From NCBI GenBank assembly GCA_013141385.1, contig JABFRB010000016.1, forward strand, positions 248,001 through 312,000: a DNA stretch of 64,000 nt, given 5' to 3'. The notes beneath the pieces are model-generated. The model was not told the origin of the DNA. It ran no database searches and worked only from the letters and a program-made list of their open reading frames with translations. The stretch is from Bacteroidales bacterium (lineage in GTDB: Bacteria > Bacteroidota > Bacteroidia > Bacteroidales > Tenuifilaceae). Shown here in pieces: positions 8,400 through 16,361 of the stretch. The position numbers were made by a program, and so were the translations under genes. The first letter of the stretch is position 1. Each line of letters opens with the position of its first letter.

Positions 8400-9341
8400 T
8401 TATACCTGATTGTCAACTCTTCCTCCAAGCCATGATTTGATATTGTTGATCACAATTTCGCTTCTTGCACAAATTGCCTCTTCGGTTGCAAAGCCTATAT
8501 GTGGCAGTAAAATACTATTCGGTGCCGAGAATAAAGGATGGTTTCCCTCAATTGGAGGTTCGTGTTCATATACATCTATTGCTGCTCCTCCAATAATCCC
8601 AGTTATTAGAGCATTGGCAAGTGCTGTAGAATCAACTATTGGACCTCTAGCAGTATTTATGAGCACAGCATTGGGTTTCATTAACTTTAATTTACTCTCA
8701 TTAATTAAACCATAAGTTTTATCGGTTAATGGTATATGAAGAGAAACGATATCCGAATTTTTAAGTAGATATTCGATTTCAACAAACTCAACTCCTTCAA
8801 AATTTTTAATGGTTCGTGACCAGACTATAACCCTGCAACCAAATGCCATTGCAAGTTTTGCAACTCGCTCTCCGATTGCTCCAAAACCAATAATTCCAAA
8901 TGTTTTTCCATTTAATTCCCCGCCAAGAAAACCATCTCTGGTTTTGCCAGATCTTGTGGAATTATCTAATGGAACAATTTTTCTGTATAGGTTGATTGAT
9001 AGAGCAATAGTCAACTCAGCAACTGCCTGCGTACTATACCCTGCGGCATTACAAACTATAATTCCCTTTGATCTACATAAATCCACTGGAATATGATCAA
9101 CTCCTGTAAAGGCTACTGCAATCAACTTAAGGTTTTCTGATTTCTCAATTACTTCTTCAGTAATCCTATAGTTACTTATAACTAATACATTAACATCTTT
9201 ACAACGTTTGATCAATTCATCTTGATTAGAGGGCATAGTATCATAAAATCTAATGGAATGACCAAGTCTTTCCATCTCAAAAGCAAAGGAATTCTTTTGA
9301 GAAACTGCTAACCCGATAGGTTCTGCAAAAACAATATTCAT
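8400..9341 (-). CDS. D-2-hydroxyacid dehydrogenase (NAD-dependent)
   Basis: 313 residues, the usual length for the glycerate/phosphoglycerate dehydrogenase superfamily. The NAD-binding loop GFGAIGERVA lies near residue 148. The catalytic triad is present: Arg in NTARGP (about 230), Glu in DVYEHEPP (about 260) and His in LPHIGFAT (about 279). It reduces a 2-keto acid or oxidises the D-hydroxyacid; substrates in this superfamily vary, so I give no gene symbol. It is a stand-alone catalytic core with no ACT domain, which argues against the regulated SerA type. It is the last gene of a minus-strand run after the DNA glycosylase, 11 bases away. Confidence 0.88.
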   Translation of the reverse strand: MNIVFAEPIGLAVSQKNSFAFEMERLGHSIRFYDTMPSNQDELIKRCKDVNVLVISNYRITEEVIEKSENLKLIAVAFTGVDHIPVDLCRSKGIIVCNAAGYSTQAVAELTIALSINLYRKIVPLDNSTRSGKTRDGFLGGELNGKTFGIIGFGAIGERVAKLAMAFGCRVIVWSRTIKNFEGVEFVEIEYLLKNSDIVSLHIPLTDKTYGLINESKLKLMKPNAVLINTARGPIVDSTALANALITGIIGGAAIDVYEHEPPIEGNHPLFSAPNSILLPHIGFATEEAICARSEIVINNIKSWLGGRVDNQV

Positions 9342-9352
9342 ATGATTATCTT

Positions 9353-9874
9353 CTATTTATCATTTGTAAAAAAACGCCAAGGTTTTGATGACCAATGTTC
9401 ACCCGCATAGTCCACTCCAATTCTTGGAGCAGTAATAATATTGTAATTATGGTGATTTTCTTCGACCCAAAGCCTTGGTGATTTAATTAAATCCTCACCA
9501 TAAAAATCTTTTCCTATCATTAACTTCTTCGTCAGTCTCCCAGGGCCATAACAATCGTCCAATCCCCGAATGAGAACTGCTTGTGGATTATCGGGTTCTC
9601 CTGTAACAATATTCAACATCCAATACATGCCATATATAAGGTACACATAAACCAATCCTCCTTGTCTAAACATCACATCAGTCCGCGGAGTGCGTCCTTT
9701 ACTTGCATGACAAGCTAAATCCTCAACACCCCTGTAGGCCTCAACTTCTGTTATAGTATAGCGTTGTGTTGAATTATTGCTAAAAGAACGAACTAACGTT
9801 TTTCCAATTAACTCCGGAGCGACCCTAAGAACATCCCTATTATAGAAACCAAATCCTAAACGTCTTTCTTTCAT
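9353..9874 (-). CDS. 3-methyladenine DNA glycosylase (AAG/MPG family)
   Basis: 173 residues, slightly shorter than the usual 190-210. It removes alkylated purines such as 3-methyladenine and hypoxanthine in base excision repair. Family motifs are visible: TEVEAYRGVEDLACHA (residues 43-58) with the conserved acidic residue that activates water, GGLVYVYLIYGMYWMLN (DNA-binding tyrosines), and CYGPGRLTKKL. The missing length is at the C-terminus. Its ATG overlaps the stop of the O-antigen ligase-like gene as ATGA, so the two are translationally coupled, although no functional link is apparent. Confidence 0.92.
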   Translation of the reverse strand: MKERRLGFGFYNRDVLRVAPELIGKTLVRSFSNNSTQRYTITEVEAYRGVEDLACHASKGRTPRTDVMFRQGGLVYVYLIYGMYWMLNIVTGEPDNPQAVLIRGLDDCYGPGRLTKKLMIGKDFYGEDLIKSPRLWVEENHHNYNIITAPRIGVDYAGEHWSSKPWRFFTNDK

Positions 9875-11448
9875 TCTTGTTTATTAAAATTGTAACCAAA
9901 AAAGAGTATTGAATAAAAAAGTGCTGCGAACGAAACACCAATATGTGTCTCGAATGTATCCTCGTTAAGCATAGATGCTATTATTATTATTTGAAAAACT
10001 AAGCAAAGAAATATTTTATGTTTCTTTTCCAAGAATAATGGGTAAAACAATCCTACAAGAAATAAAATCAACCCAAATAAGCCCGATGCGATCCAAACAG
10101 TTAGATACTCATTATGGGATATCGGCCAAAATTTCTGTTCAACTTTAAAGCCAATAGTTCTATAATAATCAAATAATGAATCGGATCCATCGCCCGTTCC
10201 AACCCCAAACAAAAAATGATTTTTTATAATATGCCAGGATGCCTTAAAGAAAATATATCGTTGAACAATAGAGCTACCTTCAACTAAGCCACGTGTATGA
10301 TATGAATCTATTTCCCAAAGCATCTGGTAAAGTCGAGGGTAAATCCCGATCTTATGATCTCTATAGATCACACTAGCGACACTACCCTCTATCAACTTAA
10401 CATCTATTGAATCCAATTGAGCAATGCCAACGGAATCCTTTCTTAAACCTTTTGATGCGAGATATCGAATTAACGTTAACCCGACTCTTTGCCCATCAAA
10501 ATCTTTATCATCAAAAGAAAGCCGGCTAACTTTACTCCACTCCTTTTTTAATTCAGGATAACAAATGTTTATCCAAACAAGATTTCCGTTCTCATACTGT
10601 TGGCTTATAGTATCATGTGTATATGGATTACCATTAGGAGTCTCTTTAGGTAAACTCTTAAAATCAACTTTATTTCTAGTAAAGTAACTATCAACAGTAT
10701 GTGTCAGATATGAAGCCCCAATAATTATTAATAACCCAAAACCAACTATAATAGTAAACCTCAGAATAGAATCATTAACCGATAAAATCCAGCGGATCGC
10801 TAAAAATAAAAACACTATTCCTAAAATAGCAATTCCAGTTAAGGATTGCAGTACAAAAAGAAATACATTCAACCAAATTGCAACAATGAATAATAATGAT
10901 TTTATAAAATACCTACTTATATATTTGCCAGTAAAAGTAAAATATTCAAGAATGAAGATTGAAAGAAGTATCATCAAAGAAAGGCGAATATGTGATATAT
11001 AGGGAGATATTGCCCTAACATTTTGACTTCCCTCTGAAAAATCTCTTAAATAAATTGAAAAACTGATTATGGTAGCAACAAATACCGATAAGCAAAACAT
11101 CAAAAGCAAAAACTTAAACTCTCCCCATTTAAGAGGCGCACTTGTAGCCAAAATAATTGGTACGAGTAGTAACGGCAACCAAAGTCGAAGTTCTTTTAGT
11201 GCATAGTTTATATTATCCGAGTAAAAAAAGCCAATAACAATTGTTAAATAAATAAGTAAAAACGCCCAAAGGGATTTACGATTGATAAAACGATTTATCT
11301 TATCAACCCAAAATCCATCTAAAAACCAGTTTACTGCAAGGGTTATTAATCCAACACTTAATGCAAATGGAGAGTAAGGTAATGCACATAGGCTAAGGGC
11401 AAGACCTAAAAGAAAAAAAAATCTATGGATTTTAACAGTAAAAAGCAT
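9871..11448 (-). CDS. O-antigen ligase / Wzy-type polytopic membrane protein
   Basis: 525 residues with about ten to twelve hydrophobic helices and a large periplasmic loop (about residues 265-395). The loop precedes the family signature FLFGVGTGDG...HNEYL near residues 410-455. Such proteins (Wzy_C/WaaL superfamily) transfer or polymerise undecaprenyl-linked glycans at the outer face of the inner membrane. No glycosyltransferases lie next to it, so whether it is a ligase or a polymerase cannot be told. It is the first gene of a minus-strand run that continues into the DNA glycosylase with a 4-base overlap. Confidence 0.8.
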   Translation of the reverse strand: MLFTVKIHRFFFLLGLALSLCALPYSPFALSVGLITLAVNWFLDGFWVDKINRFINRKSLWAFLLIYLTIVIGFFYSDNINYALKELRLWLPLLLVPIILATSAPLKWGEFKFLLLMFCLSVFVATIISFSIYLRDFSEGSQNVRAISPYISHIRLSLMILLSIFILEYFTFTGKYISRYFIKSLLFIVAIWLNVFLFVLQSLTGIAILGIVFLFLAIRWILSVNDSILRFTIIVGFGLLIIIGASYLTHTVDSYFTRNKVDFKSLPKETPNGNPYTHDTISQQYENGNLVWINICYPELKKEWSKVSRLSFDDKDFDGQRVGLTLIRYLASKGLRKDSVGIAQLDSIDVKLIEGSVASVIYRDHKIGIYPRLYQMLWEIDSYHTRGLVEGSSIVQRYIFFKASWHIIKNHFLFGVGTGDGSDSLFDYYRTIGFKVEQKFWPISHNEYLTVWIASGLFGLILFLVGLFYPLFLEKKHKIFLCLVFQIIIIASMLNEDTFETHIGVSFAALFYSILFFGYNFNKQE

Positions 11449-11552
11449 TGCTTTAGTATTAACTCCAAATGTAGAAAAAAATTATAGAGGGTAACATGCT
11501 GAATAATTAGGGATATAATAATTAGCTTTATGAAATAATTTATAGGTTATTC

Positions 11553-11582
11553 TTGTGGTTTAAATAAATAATTGTATTTTTG
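11553..11582 (+). promoter_or_regulatory. strong Bacteroidota promoter of the rplM operon
   Basis: TTG at 11553-11555, exactly 19 bp, then TATTTTTG at 11575-11582: a perfect match to TTG-N19-TAnnTTTG. It drives rplM-rpsI and possibly rpsB-tsf, and it shows that the in-frame ATG at 11580, inside the -7 element, cannot be the L13 start. Confidence 0.85.
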
Positions 11583-11654
11583 CATCCCGCTTATTATAAC
11601 CACTTGTATCATAGGAAAGATCAAGTTATTAACTTAAACAAAGGAGTTTTAGAC

Positions 11655-12110
11655 GTGGACACTTTGAGTTACAAAACGGTATCGGCAAATAAAGCCACTG
11701 TTAACAAGGAGTGGGTAGTAATTGATGCCAACAACGAGGTTTTAGGTAGACTTTCAAGTAAAGTAGCCAATATTCTTCGTGGAAAGTACAAAGCCAATTA
11801 CACCCCACATGTTGACTGCGGTGATAATGTGATTATCATCAATGCTGAGAAAATCCGACTGACAGGGAAGAAATTAACCGACAAGGTTTACATTCGTCAT
11901 ACAGGATTTCCTGGAGGACAGAGATTTTCAACCCCAAAAGAGATGCTTAAGAAACGGCCAATCGCCGTTATCGAACATGCAGTAAAAGGTATGCTCCCAA
12001 AAAACAAATTGGCTTCTGCTCTTTATAGAAACCTTTATGTTTATGCTGGTATTGAGCATCCACATGAGGCTCAAAAGCCTAAAGTAATAACCTTAAGTTC
12101 ATTAAAATAG
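11655..12110 (+). CDS. rplM: 50S ribosomal protein L13
   Basis: 151 residues when started at GTG 11655. That start has an unusually good ribosome binding site (AAGGAG at 11641-11646, 8-base spacing) and gives the typical Bacteroidota N-terminus (M)DTLSYKTVSANKATVNKEWV. The longer frame begins with an ATG at 11580 that lies within the promoter, so it is not used. The L13 body is clear: VIDANNEVLGRLSSKVA, TGKKLTDKVYIRHTGFPGG, and AVKGMLPKNKLASALYRNL. L13 is an early-assembly protein of the large subunit. It is followed 6 bases later by rpsI, the usual pair. Confidence 0.97.
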   Translation: MDTLSYKTVSANKATVNKEWVVIDANNEVLGRLSSKVANILRGKYKANYTPHVDCGDNVIIINAEKIRLTGKKLTDKVYIRHTGFPGGQRFSTPKEMLKKRPIAVIEHAVKGMLPKNKLASALYRNLYVYAGIEHPHEAQKPKVITLSSLK

Positions 12111-12116
12111 TAAAGT

Positions 12117-12503
12117 ATGCAGGTACTTAATTCAATAGGTAGACGTAAATCTGCTGTTGCTCGTGTTTATATGAATGAAGGAAAAGGCAACATCACTATT
12201 AACGGAAGAGATTTAAAAGAATATTTTCCTTCAGAGTTGATGCAGTACGTAGTAAAACAACCCCTTCAGGTATTAAACTTAACTAGTAATTTCGACTTCA
12301 ATGTAAATCTTGATGGAGGAGGAGTTAAAGGTCAAGCTGAAGCACTACGTTTAGGAATTGCTCGTGCATTAATTTTGCACAATCCTGAATATAAACCAGC
12401 TCTTAAAGCTGAAGGATTTATGACCCGTGATCCACGCGAAGTTGAGCGTAAGAAACCAGGTCAGCCAAAAGCAAGAAAGAGATTCCAGTTCAGCAAACGT
12501 TAA
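12117..12503 (+). CDS. rpsI: 30S ribosomal protein S9
   Basis: 128 residues, full length. It begins with the typical S9 motif SIGRRKSAVARVYM and ends with the conserved basic tail KARKRFQFSKR, whose last residues reach the decoding-site tRNA. The core GGGVKGQAEALRLGIARAL is intact. It is cotranscribed with rplM (6-base gap) and followed by a 106-base structured spacer before rpsB. Confidence 0.97.
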   Translation: MQVLNSIGRRKSAVARVYMNEGKGNITINGRDLKEYFPSELMQYVVKQPLQVLNLTSNFDFNVNLDGGGVKGQAEALRLGIARALILHNPEYKPALKAEGFMTRDPREVERKKPGQPKARKRFQFSKR

Positions 12504-12518
12504 TCGATTTTTAATAAT

Positions 12519-12594
12519 AATTATTGGCAAGCAGTTTAGGTACTAAATTGCCCAGACTTCCGATATCCGGGGCTACTGAGCGATTGCCATAATT
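12519..12594 (+). ncRNA. structured RNA leader before rpsB, candidate S2 autoregulatory element
   Basis: The spacer between rpsI and rpsB folds into a closed multi-branch structure. The closing stem pairs AATTATTGGCAA (12519-12530) with TTGCCATAATT (12584-12594), one bulge. An inner stem pairs CAGT 12532-12535 with ACTG 12575-12578. Inside are hairpin TTTAG-gta-CTAAA (12535-12547, sharing one base with the inner stem) and GCCC 12550-12553 with GGGC 12570-12573, capped by CCG/CGG. There is no T-run, so it is not a terminator. It ends 16 bases before the rpsB ATG. Ribosomal-protein leaders commonly bind their own product to block translation; that role is inferred. Confidence 0.6.
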
Positions 12595-12609
12595 CTAAAC
12601 TAAATCAAA

Positions 12610-13452
12610 ATGTCTAGGACAAACTTTAATGAGTTACTCGACGCTGGTGTGCATTTTGGCCACCTAAAGCGCAAATGGAACCCCAAAATGGCTCCATACA
12701 TTTTTATGGAACGCAATGGTATCCATATCATCGACTTACAAAAAACTTCTGTAAAGATTGATGAGGCAGCCGCAGCTCTAAAGCAAATTGCAAAATCAGG
12801 ACGTAAAGTTCTCTTCGTAGCAACCAAGAAACAAGCGAAAGAAATTGTTGCAGAAAGAGTAAAACAGGTAAACATGCCATACGTTACTGAACGTTGGCCA
12901 GGGGGTATGTTAACCAACTTCCCAACCATTCGCAAGGCTGTTAAAAAGATGTCGACAATTGACAAAATGGCTACCGATGGGACTTTTGAAAACATGTCAA
13001 AACGCGAAAAACTTCAAATTACCCGTCAACGTGCAAAACTTGAGAAGAACTTAGGTTCCATAGCTGATCTAAACAGACTTCCTGCAGCACTTTTCATAGT
13101 TGATGTTCAGAAAGAATACATCGCTGTTCGCGAAGCAAAAAGACTAAACATTCCTGTTTTTGCTATGGTTGATACTTGTTGCGATCCTTCTCTAATTGAC
13201 TTTGTAATCCCAGCTAATGATGATGCTTCAAAATCAATTTCGTTGATTGTTGATATCATGTCAAAAGCTATTCAGGAAGGTCTTGAGGAGCGTAAAGCAG
13301 AGAAAGAAAAAGAACCTGCTCAGAATGAAAGGAAAGATGAGCCAGCCCATCATACTCGTGCCCGCAAAGGTAAAAAACCAATAACAGGTGAAGAGGAAAA
13401 ACCTGAAGTTGAAGAACCAAAGGCTAATGATGAAGAAAAGGCTGAAGAATAA
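12610..13452 (+). CDS. rpsB: 30S ribosomal protein S2
   Basis: 280 residues. The S2 core is complete: FNELLDAGVHFGHLKRKWNPKM, RWPGGMLTNFPTI, and NIPVFAMVDTCCDPSLIDFVIPANDDA. After about residue 225 there is a long charged extension rich in Glu and Lys (from EERKAEKEKE to the end), which is common in Bacteroidota S2 and likely disordered. It sits between the structured leader and tsf, the near-universal rpsB-tsf pair. Confidence 0.97.
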   Translation: MSRTNFNELLDAGVHFGHLKRKWNPKMAPYIFMERNGIHIIDLQKTSVKIDEAAAALKQIAKSGRKVLFVATKKQAKEIVAERVKQVNMPYVTERWPGGMLTNFPTIRKAVKKMSTIDKMATDGTFENMSKREKLQITRQRAKLEKNLGSIADLNRLPAALFIVDVQKEYIAVREAKRLNIPVFAMVDTCCDPSLIDFVIPANDDASKSISLIVDIMSKAIQEGLEERKAEKEKEPAQNERKDEPAHHTRARKGKKPITGEEEKPEVEEPKANDEEKAEE

Positions 13453-13483
13453 TACTAGTCGAATTTAATAAACTTATAATACA

Positions 13484-14314
13484 ATGGCCGAAGTAACAGC
13501 AGCTGATGTTGCAAAATTAAGAAAAGCTTGCGGAGCAGGCATGATGGATTGCAAGAATGCCCTTGTAGAGTCGAATGGTGATTTTGAAAAAGCTATTGAA
13601 CTTATTCGCGAGCGTGGTAAAGCAATTGCTAACAAACGCGCAGATCGTGAAGCAGGCGAAGGCGTTGCTCTTTCTAAAGTTAACGCAGCAGGCAACCACG
13701 GTGCAATGATTGTTCTAAATTGCGAAACAGACTTTGTTGCTAAGAATAATGATTTTATTGCTCTTGCTCAAAGTATGCTAGATGTAGCTCTTGACAAAAA
13801 ACCAGCTGATCTTGAGGCTTTAAAAGCATTAGAGATTAAAGGTCGTAAGATCGGTGATCTTGTAATGGATCAATCAGGTATTACAGGTGAAAAGTTTGAA
13901 CTTTCATATTTCGATAAAATTGATGCTGCAAAAGTTGTTGCCTATATACACCCAGGTAACAAACTTGCAACTCTTGTTGGTTTAAACGTTGCTGATGTTG
14001 ATACACAAGTTGGCAGAGATGTTGCAATGCAAGTTGCAGCAATGAGCCCAGTCTCGATTGATAAAGGTGATGTAACAGAAGAAGTTCGCAAGAAAGAATT
14101 CGAAATTGGTCGTGAACAAGCTCGTTTAGAAGGTAAACCAGAAAACATGCTCGATAAAATTGCCGAAGGTAAACTTCAGAAGTTTTATAAAGAGAGCACT
14201 CTACTTAACCAAGACTTTGTAAAAGATAACAAGATGACTGTTGGAAGTTATCTAAAATCAGTTAACAAAGAGCTTACAGTAACTGGTTTCAAGAGGGTTT
14301 CTTTGAACGCATAA
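13484..14314 (+). CDS. tsf: translation elongation factor Ts
   Basis: 276 residues, normal length. It is the nucleotide-exchange factor for EF-Tu. The N-terminal UBA-like domain contains VAKLRKACGAGMMDCKNAL, and the core carries the conserved NCETDFVAKN motif that contacts EF-Tu. It starts 31 bases after rpsB and is followed by an intrinsic terminator, which closes the rplM-rpsI-rpsB-tsf unit. Confidence 0.97.
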   Translation: MAEVTAADVAKLRKACGAGMMDCKNALVESNGDFEKAIELIRERGKAIANKRADREAGEGVALSKVNAAGNHGAMIVLNCETDFVAKNNDFIALAQSMLDVALDKKPADLEALKALEIKGRKIGDLVMDQSGITGEKFELSYFDKIDAAKVVAYIHPGNKLATLVGLNVADVDTQVGRDVAMQVAAMSPVSIDKGDVTEEVRKKEFEIGREQARLEGKPENMLDKIAEGKLQKFYKESTLLNQDFVKDNKMTVGSYLKSVNKELTVTGFKRVSLNA

Positions 14315-14334
14315 ATAAATTTTATATTTCATGA

Positions 14335-14362
14335 AAAGCCTCGTAAAGTCGAGGCTTTTTTA
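14335..14362 (+). terminator. intrinsic terminator after tsf
   Basis: Stem AGCCTCG (14337-14343) / CGAGGCT (14350-14356), 6-base loop, followed by a T-run. Flanking A and T tracts may allow function towards the convergent response-regulator gene as well. Confidence 0.9.
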
Positions 14363-14370
14363 TTATACAT

Positions 14371-15120
14371 CTATTGACCTAACCAACTTTTAAAAGATGT
14401 TGCTTTTAATTTACTTATAATAATATCATCTGGAGTGGTCGGTTTAATAATAAGTTTCAACTTTTGGTTTCCATAATTATGAATTTTCTGAATAGATTTT
14501 GACGAAATGATAAACTGCCGGTTGGCACGAAAAAAATCGGTTGGATTCAACTCTTCTTCTAACGTATCGAGCGATTCGGCAATAAAATAACGTTTATCTT
14601 CATTGGTTACTAACATGGTAACACCATCTTCGGAAAGGAAATAGGCAACATCTTGCCATGAGATTGGAATAAGGCTATCGCCTGAATATACAAGAAAACG
14701 TTCACGATGCTTTTTTTGAACCAATCTACTTAGCAACTCATCAAAGTTATTAACCTGACTTTTCTGTTGAATGGTTTTATACTTATCAATACTCTTCTTT
14801 AAATCATCAGCGTTTATTGGTTTCAGTAAATAATCGATACTATAGAATTTAAAAGCTCGAATAGCATATTCATCGTACGCTGTTATAAATATGATTGGAA
14901 TAGTTACATTGAGTTCCTTGAAAATGGTAAAACTCAGATCGTCGGCAAGCTGAATATCAGAAAAAATCAAATCGGGTAAAGGATTAGTTTGAAACCATTC
15001 TAAGCCGTTTTTTACGCTCTGAATAATTCCAACAACCTCGGCCGAACTATCGCACTCCTGAATTAACTTCGACAGACGACGATATGCAGGAGCTTCATCC
15101 TCTATAATGAGTACTTTCAT
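14371..15120 (-). CDS. LytTR-family response regulator
   Basis: 249 residues. It has an N-terminal receiver domain (acidic pocket IEDEAPA, phospho-acceptor Asp55 in IFSDIQL, conserved Lys in YLLKPINAD near 105) and a C-terminal LytTR DNA-binding domain (about 145-249). LytTR proteins bind pairs of direct repeats. The partner histidine kinase lies 3 bases upstream in the same operon. The pair is encoded just downstream of an RND efflux operon on the same strand, so regulation of that operon is likely; a candidate repeat site lies before the tolC gene at 21903-21930. Confidence 0.92.
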   Translation of the reverse strand: MKVLIIEDEAPAYRRLSKLIQECDSSAEVVGIIQSVKNGLEWFQTNPLPDLIFSDIQLADDLSFTIFKELNVTIPIIFITAYDEYAIRAFKFYSIDYLLKPINADDLKKSIDKYKTIQQKSQVNNFDELLSRLVQKKHRERFLVYSGDSLIPISWQDVAYFLSEDGVTMLVTNEDKRYFIAESLDTLEEELNPTDFFRANRQFIISSKSIQKIHNYGNQKLKLIIKPTTPDDIIISKLKATSFKSWLGQ

Positions 15121-15123
15121 GGA

Positions 15124-16215
15124 TTAGGCTTCATAATCATCATACACTCTTTCCGTTTCTACCCTTTTTACCAAAGGTATTCGTACAACAAAAGAGTCAT
15201 CTGTATCTTCAATAATTACATCTTTATTAACCAAAAACCTGTAGCGTTCGCTTATATTGTGCAGACCTACTTTTGTTGTTGAAGGCATGATGGTACGTTT
15301 CTGTTTATTGTTTGAAACTACTAATTGCTCTTCGTTGCAAAGTATTTTCACAACCAGCGGAAGATTGCTACTTATTTCATTGTGTTTTACTGCGTTTTCA
15401 ATGAGCAATTGCACGGTCAGGGGCAAAATATAGTAGCTGATATGATTCTCACAAATATCCAGTTCAACAACTAAATCCTCTTCAAAGCGCATCTTAAGTA
15501 AGGTGATGTATGAGTGAGTAAACTTCAACTCGGAGGGCAAATCAATCCATGTATTTTTTTGGCTATTGAGTACATACCTGTAAACCACTGATAATTCCTG
15601 AATATAAGCAACCGCCTTGGGGGTATCTTCCTCAACAATCGTTGTAAGTGTATTCAAACTATTAAATAGAAAGTGTGGATTAAGCCTGCTTGTAAGATTT
15701 TGGTATTGTGCTTCAATGCTCTCCTTTTTATAGCGTTCTGTTTCAAGTGCCGTTTCTGATAAGCGAAGAAATAAATAATAACCCTCGTAAATAGTATTAA
15801 TTAGAAAAGTCAGTAGGATTACTGTTAGTATAAGATTTTTCAAATCTAATAAGTCCAGATCACAATATTCTGGCTTTAATGTGAAATAAAAGTCACCAGC
15901 ATAGTACAAACATAATGTAATTGAAATTGATATTACACATGATATTAATATCTGTATGGCTAATCTTAATCCGAATACAATTCGTCTACAATGCTTTCTG
16001 AAAAAATTACTTAAAGCCCTAATACTTATCCAACTTGCAATAACCCCAACAAAGGAAAGAATAAAATGAGCCAAAAATTGAATGCTTATAAGATTAAATG
16101 GATATGGGGTAAGAAAAAGTGCCGCCAAAATAGTGAAAGTAGGTATCCCAATAAATTTAATCCATCGTTCAACTTTTAAAAACTCATACTCAAAATGTTT
16201 TTCGCAGAAAAGCAT
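15124..16215 (-). CDS. LytS/YehU-type sensor histidine kinase
   Basis: 363 residues. There are four predicted membrane helices in the first 150 residues, without a large extracytoplasmic sensor domain. A coiled linker leads to the His_kinase motif LNPHFLFNSLNTL with the phosphorylatable His near residue 180, and then a HATPase domain with N-box LLIENAVKHNE. The usual G2 glycine box is reduced, as in this subfamily. It is paired with the LytTR regulator 3 bases downstream. The stimulus is unknown; such small membrane-embedded sensors often report envelope stress. Confidence 0.9.
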   Translation of the reverse strand: MLFCEKHFEYEFLKVERWIKFIGIPTFTILAALFLTPYPFNLISIQFLAHFILSFVGVIASWISIRALSNFFRKHCRRIVFGLRLAIQILISCVISISITLCLYYAGDFYFTLKPEYCDLDLLDLKNLILTVILLTFLINTIYEGYYLFLRLSETALETERYKKESIEAQYQNLTSRLNPHFLFNSLNTLTTIVEEDTPKAVAYIQELSVVYRYVLNSQKNTWIDLPSELKFTHSYITLLKMRFEEDLVVELDICENHISYYILPLTVQLLIENAVKHNEISSNLPLVVKILCNEEQLVVSNNKQKRTIMPSTTKVGLHNISERYRFLVNKDVIIEDTDDSFVVRIPLVKRVETERVYDDYEA

Positions 16216-16260
16216 AACTTTTAATATTTTCTACAAATCTAAGAATTTAATAATTAAGGA

Positions 16261-16331
16261 ATAGCCAAGTAATTTCCATATAAAATCATCGATGCGATTC
16301 AATTTAACTTCATACAGAATTACCTGGCTAT
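16261..16331. repeat. inverted repeat between the RND pump and kinase genes
   Basis: Arm 16261-16274 (ATAGCCAAGTAATT) and arm 16318-16331 are complementary except for one position, with a 43-base spacer. There is no adjacent T-run, so it is not a simple terminator. It lies between the RND gene and the kinase gene, where it could affect read-through or stability of the shared message, or be a regulator site. Confidence 0.45.
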
Positions 16332-16361
16332 ATTTCCTACCTTAAATTAACCTATACATAA

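Noticed and set aside
11580-11654. N-terminal extension of L13 from ATG 11580
   Set aside because: The ATG is part of the -7 promoter element; GTG 11655 has a strong ribosome binding site and fits the family.
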